The notes under the pieces were generated by a model, which had not been told where the DNA came from, made no database searches, and saw nothing but the letters and a program-made list of their open reading frames with translations. The translations under genes and the position numbers were made by a program. DNA of 14,164 bases, from positions 1 through 14,164 of the forward strand of contig JANTFN010000020.1 in NCBI GenBank assembly GCA_024763435.1, written 5' to 3'. Shown here piece by piece: positions 14,132-14,164 of this stretch. The stretch's first letter is position 1. Every line of letters starts with the position of its first letter. Source of the DNA: Thermodesulfobacteriota bacterium (lineage in GTDB: Bacteria; Desulfobacterota; S145-22).

Positions 14132-14164
14132 GACTAACAAAAACATGATTGACAAATCCCATTC

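Noticed and set aside
14097..14162. In-frame ATG at 14162 that would extend the response regulator by 22 residues.
   Set aside because: The extension is hydrophobic and unlike any receiver domain, while MRLLVVEDE at 14096 is the standard N-terminus.

Overview
The window looks like chromosomal DNA of an anaerobic, Gram-negative bacterium, most likely of the Desulfobacterota/deltaproteobacterial syntroph or sulfate-reducer type. This is inferred from the gene mix: a two-gene minimal SUF-type Fe-S system of the kind common in anaerobes, a secreted pentaheme c-type cytochrome, an adenylate-forming acyl-CoA ligase, and a Ktr-type potassium channel. No ribosomal RNA or other taxonomic marker is present. 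I see no tRNA or rRNA gene, CRISPR array, insertion sequence or phage gene.

Layout. Positions 1-2675 (+ strand) carry a ktrA-like potassium-channel regulator cut by the window edge, a dGTPase-like HD hydrolase (dgt) and the tRNA t6A enzyme gene tsaD, closely spaced. Everything from 2672 to the right edge is on the - strand. Read in the direction of transcription (right to left) it is: an OmpR-family response regulator and its histidine kinase (abutting), a 69-residue basic small protein, a 358-bp gap, an acyl-CoA synthetase, sufC, sufB, nfo (endonuclease IV), a five-heme cytochrome, a ychF-type ATPase, and ktrB. The 3' ends of tsaD and ktrB overlap by 4 bp tail to tail.

How the genes work together. 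KtrA (left edge) and KtrB (2672-4039) are the two halves of one class of K+ uptake system, but they lie on opposite strands about 2.1 kb apart with dgt and tsaD between them. SufC and SufB overlap and should form the ATPase-scaffold complex for Fe-S cluster assembly; no cysteine desulfurase is in the window. The run sufC-sufB-nfo-cytochrome is tightly packed (13-bp overlap, 8-bp gap, 3-bp gap) and is probably one transcript, possibly starting at the acyl-CoA synthetase.

Points worth a second look: a PhoB-box-like direct repeat (TTTAATC at an 11-bp period) placed where an OmpR-family activator would bind, in front of the small unknown gene and just behind the two-component genes; tandem, mutually exclusive hairpins in the sufC leader; a YchF with atypical GTPase-core motifs; and a TTG-started ktrB whose ribosome site sits in a perfect palindrome. 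The window is mostly ordinary housekeeping and accessory genes; I did not find a clear multi-gene novel system.
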